Source: Elysia chlorotica (Eukaryota; Mollusca; Gastropoda; Plakobranchidae). Taken from it: a stretch of 64,000 nt of DNA. Every line of letters begins with the position of its first letter. Within the stretch, counting starts at the first letter, position 1. Made by a program: the position numbers and the translations under genes. The DNA is taken from NCBI GenBank assembly GCA_003991915.1, contig RQTK01000011.1:85130-149129 (forward strand), in the 5' to 3' direction. The notes under the pieces are model-generated. The model ran no database searches. It was not told the DNA's origin and saw only the letters and a list, made by a program, of their open reading frames with translations. Positions 62,501 through 64,000 of the stretch are shown piece by piece.

Positions 62501-64000
62501 GAAGAGGGAGGGAAGTGGAGGAGAAAGTGAAAGGGCACCAGTTTGTGCAGGTGCAGCAGATGGAGACCAGGAAATCTTCAATGTGTTTGACTCGGGGCCG
62601 CCAGATGGTCTGCTTAACTCACAAAGAATAATAACTCATACTTTAAAAAAATATCTAGCAAGCTTGGCATACATTCTAGCCACTGTAAAAGCCGTGAGGA
62701 CAAACTTGCTAAGAATAAGATCCTTTTCACAGCATGAGTGTATAAAGTGGCTCATAATCAATTAAATCTCTGTGGACCCATTAAGTAATTTCCTGACAAC
62801 ACTAGTAACTAAAACGATTTAGTGTGGGAGAAAAACAACGAACTATTTATATGGACCGAAAACAACGATTGCTATAAATGAAAATCGGTGCTGTTGCTGT
62901 ACTAGTCCTAGAATTAGTAGCTAGGAGATTCACATAAGAAAAACGTTGCCTACTTGAAAACAGAGGTTAGTTTAAACTTTTTTCAAAAACAATTTTTGTC
63001 ATACATTTTGACCTTTAAAGAAGTATCAATTGGAAATGCGGTTTTTCTTCCGCTTCCGAAACTTTTTTAAAATTAATATCTAGCACAAATGTATCCCAAG
63101 ACTTCGATAGACTTGATCAGGGTTTATCATACATAGGAGTAAACAATAAACTGGGATGCCTCTTCAACCAATGAACGGAAACCACTGTAAGTCACTGTAA
63201 AGTTTATAATGTGTCAGCCAACCCTGTGACGCAGCAGCATATAATCATTACAGTCAACCACACACAATTCACTTTGGGAATATGCTACATATTCCTTGGA
63301 AAATAAAGAGAAAGGGACCTAGAGGATCAATTACGGTGGCCAATAGAAATGAAAATCAGTGTATCAGAGTCCAATATAAACGGAGGGCACTGTATAATTA
63401 CGAGTAAAATGTTGGAGATGTACCTATGGTATGAGGGAAGCCAATCACACTTTCAAATATTGATAATAACTTTTTTAAACATAGCGGTGTTCTCGTGGTT
63501 TCATAGATATATATAATACAATGTATTATATCGCTAAAATCGTTCAATTTCATACCGCCCTGATCAAATGGTCTAGAGATTGTGTAGCGTGTAAATTTCA
63601 GTACATTTATCAGGACAACAAAACAGGGCGAAAGGGCGTGAAAAGTTCTCATTTTACCGAATTCCAGCTGGATCTAAACAGCTAACCAATAGTTTCCTGG
63701 CTTAGGCTTTCCGAAAAGTTCTCCACTGAGATTCAAATCTATGGCTTCCTGATCCTCAATCAAGATCGCCACGAACTCAGCCATGTGCCGCCCAATATGT
63801 TTTCCACAAGAGACTGATTGGTTCTGTCAGGGTAGGCCTACTCGTTATCTCTCTAGTTAAAAGAGTGATTGACTGAAACAGTATAAGTGTGATGTATCCA
63901 TCAATTCTCAGTATAACTATATTGACTGGGCTGTGTCTGTCACAAACTCACTTGATCTCAAGCAGTTTGGGTTCAAGGGTATCTTTTTCTACTCTCCCAC
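62501..64000. other. Right end, nothing recognised
   Basis: AT-rich sequence without recognised exon, RNA or repeat array. Confidence 0.5.

Overview
This is a eukaryotic genomic window, most likely from a mollusc and probably a heterobranch gastropod. That placement is inference. It rests on intron-rich genes whose proteins resemble metazoan families, AT-rich non-coding DNA full of minisatellites, a recurrent AGATCTAGATCT palindrome, several tRNA-derived SINEs, and a C-terminal exon with a Cys-x-Cys / Thr-Ser / membrane-anchor layout that I associate with molluscan surface proteins. No bacterial-style operons are present.

Layout. (1) 1-14.9 kb, minus strand: a pecanex-like protein 4 gene (PCNX4). 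Thirteen coding exons can be placed with compatible phases at every junction, from the start codon at 14876 to an exon ending at 35; the last C-terminal exon(s) lie outside the window. (2) 14.9-25.9 kb: no gene. It holds a ~1.3 kb tandem duplication, a Jockey-like LINE (family A), a candidate foldback/MITE element, a tRNA-derived SINE embedded in GAA repeats, and a second LINE family (B). (3) 25.97-29.18 kb, plus strand: a complete four-exon TMEM160 gene with a mitochondrial-type presequence and a 25-nt microexon. (4) 29.2-50.2 kb: mostly tandem arrays, including a 2 kb satellite with built-in dyads (35.0-37.1 kb), plus LINE, SINE and Helitron remnants. (5) 50.28-52.24 kb, plus strand: exons of a probable mucin-like single-pass membrane protein with a 30-bp coding-compatible repeat. 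(6) 52-64 kb: a decayed L1-type reverse transcriptase, a 353-base N gap flanked by duplicated sequence, a GC-rich island with a possible first exon, another SINE and more arrays.

The most striking pattern is that many minisatellites are built on, or abut, the splice junctions of real exons. Copies of the 5' splice site are tandemly repeated at PCNX4 exons 6, 12 and 13. The 3' splice site of TMEM160 exon 4 is repeated about 22 times directly upstream of the true acceptor. Arrays also abut or lie close to the acceptors of PCNX4 exons 5, 7, 9 and 11. This suggests a recurrent process of tandem expansion seeded at exon-intron boundaries, creating decoy splice sites.

All gene models were built by eye from translated similarity, splice consensus and phase. 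No alignment or database search was run. Repeat boundaries are approximate to about 10-30 bases.
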